NCBI GenBank assembly: GCA_910589195.1
Contig: CAJUTC010000001.1
Span: forward strand, 109,275-173,274
Direction of reading: 5' to 3'
DNA from: an uncultured Lachnospiraceae bacterium
GTDB lineage: Bacteria > Bacillota > Clostridia > Lachnospirales > Lachnospiraceae
Length of the DNA stretch: 64,000 bases
Shown: positions 61,727 through 64,000 of the stretch, in pieces
Layout: every line of letters begins with the position of its first letter
How positions within the stretch are numbered: position 1 is the first letter of the stretch
Position numbers and translations under genes: made by a program
The notes under the pieces: generated by a model
Told to the model about the DNA's origin: nothing
What the model saw: the letters and a program-made list of their open reading frames with translations, nothing else
The model's database searches: none

Positions 61727-63508
61727 TTAGGAAATTGGGTGGAGTTTTCGATACCCCGTTTTACCATAGCGGTACATAATAATCGTGTATTCTCCAAATT
61801 CTTCCCCTAGGCTGCTTTTATAAACAGCCCACAAGCTCCACAGAAAACCGGAAAGAGCCATAAAAGCAGTTAAGATAAATTCTTCCTCCTCTGTAGCTCT
61901 CCGATCCAAATACAGGCGCAAAAGCCAAAACGCTTTTTCAAAATCATAATACGAATAAATGGCACACATGGCGATATCTAAAAGCGGATCTGCCATACCA
62001 GCATATTCCCAATCAATTAATTTAATGGATCCGTCCTGTAATATTAGGAAGTTATCTACATTGGGATCAATATGGGCCAAGATTTTGGGCCGCTTTCTTT
62101 GTCCAATTTCATCCAGAAGTTCAAACATCCAGGTTCGTACGGACTCATAGTCTTCAAATGGAATGGATCCATGGGAAAGGCAAAGGCTTTCATAAAACAA
62201 GATCCGTTCCTTTAAATCAAAGCTGTGCCCTACCTGTAGCTTAGCTTGATGGAAATTGCGCAGCAGTTTCATGCACTGCTCCATATCCTCTGGCCGGCTG
62301 CTGTCTGCTGTGCGGGCGTTTTCATAATATTCTGAAATTTTATACCCCGTTTTCCCATCAAAATAAATCACATGTTCTGTAATGCCCAGATGGGATACCT
62401 GGTCATAAGCTGCTTTTTCCTGGCTCCGGTTAATTAAAACCTCTGTCCCTGGACCAGGAATCCGGCAGATGTAGGAGGTTTTGTTAATTTGAAATAAAAA
62501 TGATTTGTTGGTCATTCCGGATTTTAAGCAACGGATCCGGACGATTTTCGATTCCGGAACTTTGAAAACTCCGGAAACCAATTTCAAAGCCTCGTTATCC
62601 GACTGATTTTGATATTTAGGGTCAAAACGGCGCAATTCTTCCAGGTTTTCAAATTCGTAAACCTGATCCGCTTCCTGACGGTTGATATAAATAGGCGGAG
62701 CGGATTTCTTTTTTAATAAATCCATTAGAACCTGTTCCCAGTAAAATTGTTCTGTGCCAGGCTGATGATAATACTGTTCCAGAACGGATAAGAAGGAAGC
62801 TGAAAAATCCTTTGAGAAGAAAGCCGGGCCATACATAACCCAGGAATCTTTGCCGCCTATTGTAACATCTGTAATTAATCCTTTCTTATTATAAGAAAGA
62901 CACCATTCGGAGGTTTCTCCTTGCATCAGGACAGAAGAGTACCAGGAACCGCACTCATATAGGTGGAACATGTTTTTGCGCATCCAGTTATCAGAAGAAA
63001 GGAGATACATATTTTTCCCCTCCAAAGCCTTTTTTGCATGGTAAATGGTAGCTAAGGTGTTTTTACTGGAATACTCTGGATTATAGATTAGCGTAACGTC
63101 GTATTGATCAATCAGGTACTCAAATTTTTCCTTTAAATATCCTACAACAATGAAAATGTCACGGATTCCGGCCTCACGGAGCTGTTTGATCTGCCGCTCG
63201 ATCATCCGCTCGCCCTGAACCTCTAAAAGCCCTTTTGGGGTTTCGAATGTAAGGGGAACAAAGCGGGAACCAAAACCTGCGGCAATAAAAAGCGCCCCGT
63301 CAACCCGGAAGGGTTCTAAAAATGCCCGGCCAGCATCCGTAATTTCATAATTTCCTTCCGGGTTGATCTGCAGATATCCAAGATCATTGCATTCTTTTAC
63401 CAGATGATTAATCGTGCCAAGAGAAAGCATAAGCATCTCGGACAATTCTCTTTGGGTAGCAGCCGGGTTTTCTAATATGCTTCGGCATAACAAAGCGTGA
63501 CGATTCAT
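61727..63508 (-). CDS. HTH / LicC-like nucleotidyltransferase / LicA-like choline kinase fusion
   Basis: This 593-residue protein has three domains. Residues about 1-70 are a winged helix (QRELSEMLMLSLGTINHLVKE). Residues about 72-290 are a nucleotidyltransferase (AAGFGSRFVPLTFETPKGLL, then LSSDNWMR). About 305-590 is a choline-kinase fold with HIDPNVDNFLI (Brenner-type HxDxxxxN) and IKLIDWEYAGMADPLLDIAM. In Haemophilus and pneumococcus, LicA phosphorylates choline and LicC makes CDP-choline for cell-surface phosphocholine. Both steps may sit in one chain here. AAAGGATTC precedes the ATG. No LicD is in the window. Confidence 0.88.
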   Translation of the reverse strand: MNRHALLCRSILENPAATQRELSEMLMLSLGTINHLVKECNDLGYLQINPEGNYEITDAGRAFLEPFRVDGALFIAAGFGSRFVPLTFETPKGLLEVQGERMIERQIKQLREAGIRDIFIVVGYLKEKFEYLIDQYDVTLIYNPEYSSKNTLATIYHAKKALEGKNMYLLSSDNWMRKNMFHLYECGSWYSSVLMQGETSEWCLSYNKKGLITDVTIGGKDSWVMYGPAFFSKDFSASFLSVLEQYYHQPGTEQFYWEQVLMDLLKKKSAPPIYINRQEADQVYEFENLEELRRFDPKYQNQSDNEALKLVSGVFKVPESKIVRIRCLKSGMTNKSFLFQINKTSYICRIPGPGTEVLINRSQEKAAYDQVSHLGITEHVIYFDGKTGYKISEYYENARTADSSRPEDMEQCMKLLRNFHQAKLQVGHSFDLKERILFYESLCLSHGSIPFEDYESVRTWMFELLDEIGQRKRPKILAHIDPNVDNFLILQDGSIKLIDWEYAGMADPLLDIAMCAIYSYYDFEKAFWLLRLYLDRRATEEEEFILTAFMALSGFLWSLWAVYKSSLGEEFGEYTIIMYRYGKTGYRKLHPIS

Positions 63509-63626
63509 AATAAAAAGAATCCTTTCTGTTTATATTAATAATGAAGTAACGGAATGAAATCCGTTACTGCTTGATTCAGAGATTTGGTTTCTGTTCAAAA
63601 AAGTAAAAATGTAAATGTGTATGAAC

Positions 63627-63654
63627 ATTATATCAAACCATGTGAGAAAATCAA
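63627..63654 (-). promoter_or_regulatory. Promoter of the licC/licA-like fusion
   Basis: Minus strand: TTGATT, 16 bases, TATAAT, 119 bases before the start. Confidence 0.5.
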
Positions 63655-63848
63655 CCCTGTTTCAAAAAAATAGTGGGATTCTAAGTGCTTGTATCGATAA
63701 GGCTGGCAGGCGTCAATAAAAAGGAAGGGGCTTCCTGAACTGGCAGCATCGGGGAAAAGGTGTTTGTAATGTATTTATATTCGTACAATTTAAGAAAGAA
63801 CCGTGGCTTTTGTAATAATTCCGTAAGGAAATGCACAGAGAAAAGTTA

Positions 63849-63877
63849 TTGTAGTTTTGCGTGATATATATTATACT
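63849..63877 (+). promoter_or_regulatory. Outward promoter 1
   Basis: TTGTAG, 17 bases, TATACT. Confidence 0.4.
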
Positions 63878-63970
63878 TAGTAGCGTGATGGAGGAAATGA
63901 TAAATTCCTAGAAATTTAAGAGATGATTTTGGTTTTTTAGGATTTTCTTAAAAAATATATCAAAAAAGTC

Positions 63971-63999
63971 TTGATAATTTCAATTATAGGAAGTATAAT
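63971..63999 (+). promoter_or_regulatory. Outward promoter 2
   Basis: TTGATA, 17 bases, TATAAT, at the right edge. Confidence 0.55.
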
Positions 64000-64000
64000 G

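Larger units (their letters stand above)
63509..64000. other. AT-rich intergenic end with two outward promoters
   Basis: No gene is visible in the last 492 bases. Apart from the minus-strand promoter at 63627, two plus-strand promoters read out of the window: TTGTAG, 17 bases, TATACT (63849-63877) and TTGATA, 17 bases, TATAAT (63971-63999). The downstream gene is not in view. Confidence 0.6.

Noticed and set aside
63888..63911. Tiny frame near the right edge with a GGAGG site
   Set aside because: The frame closes after four codons, too short to support a call.

Overview
The window looks like chromosomal DNA of a spore-forming, low-to-mid GC Gram-positive in the Clostridia, most likely a gut-type Lachnospiraceae (clostridial cluster XIVa). 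The evidence is a spoIIR gene behind a sigma-F-like promoter, a CIRCE-controlled clpB, strong Shine-Dalgarno sites on nearly every gene, rpoB/rpoC of Firmicute type, and several Clostridia-typical families (DUF4250, DUF1934, DUF624/YesL, choline-binding repeats). I found no rRNA, tRNA, CRISPR array, transposase, integrase or phage gene. Family names come from reading motifs; no database search was run.

Layout. 1-2151: 3' end of a polysaccharide-deacetylase-like gene with a degenerate zinc motif, a small P-loop kinase and an orphan ethanolamine permease (eutH). 2258-4941: clpB, whose sigma-A promoter lies inside a CIRCE operator. 5164-5343: a small DUF4250 gene. 5489-14823: a type IV pilus operon with major pilin, prepilin peptidase, PilC, a PilM-PilN fusion, PilO, PilB and four minor pilins, meeting lepB (signal peptidase I) tail to tail. 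15833-16978: a DUF3810 membrane protein. 17122-22437: glgB (with a Lys/Ala-rich tail), an MscS channel and malQ, an alpha-glucan metabolism neighbourhood. 22541-24088: a divergent pair, a membrane-anchored protein and a RelA/SpoT-like HD hydrolase. 24511-29016: a very large thioester/LPXTG surface protein that continues in frame into a second exported protein, then a lipoprotein. 30191-36542: an Lpl/Ytc-type sugar importer (two permeases, one binding lipoprotein, no ATPase) followed by a membrane-spanning AraC regulator. 36648-41554: cyclophilin, GNAT acetyltransferase, a membrane protein, YesL, ispE and a GntR regulator.

41617-49302 is the most unusual accessory block. A TetR regulator sits behind a promoter carrying two palindromic operators. 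It is followed by a membrane-fusion protein, an RND pump and two tandem TolC-like proteins, which is a tripartite-type efflux system in what appears to be a monoderm organism. 49274-51697: spoIIR (minus strand), ddl and a DUF1934 gene. 52557-60410: rpoB-rpoC, without rplJ/rplL directly upstream, behind a long folded leader that can form a pseudoknot, ended by an 18-bp terminator. 60485-63508: a choline-binding-repeat protein and a fused HTH / LicC-like / LicA-like protein, which together suggest a choline-decorated envelope.

The best candidates for something undescribed are the RND/double-TolC operon, the LPXTG-plus-signal-peptide fusion, the HTH-LicC-LicA fusion beside a choline-binding protein, the rpoB leader, the 30-bp hairpin before ispE and the PilM-PilN fusion.
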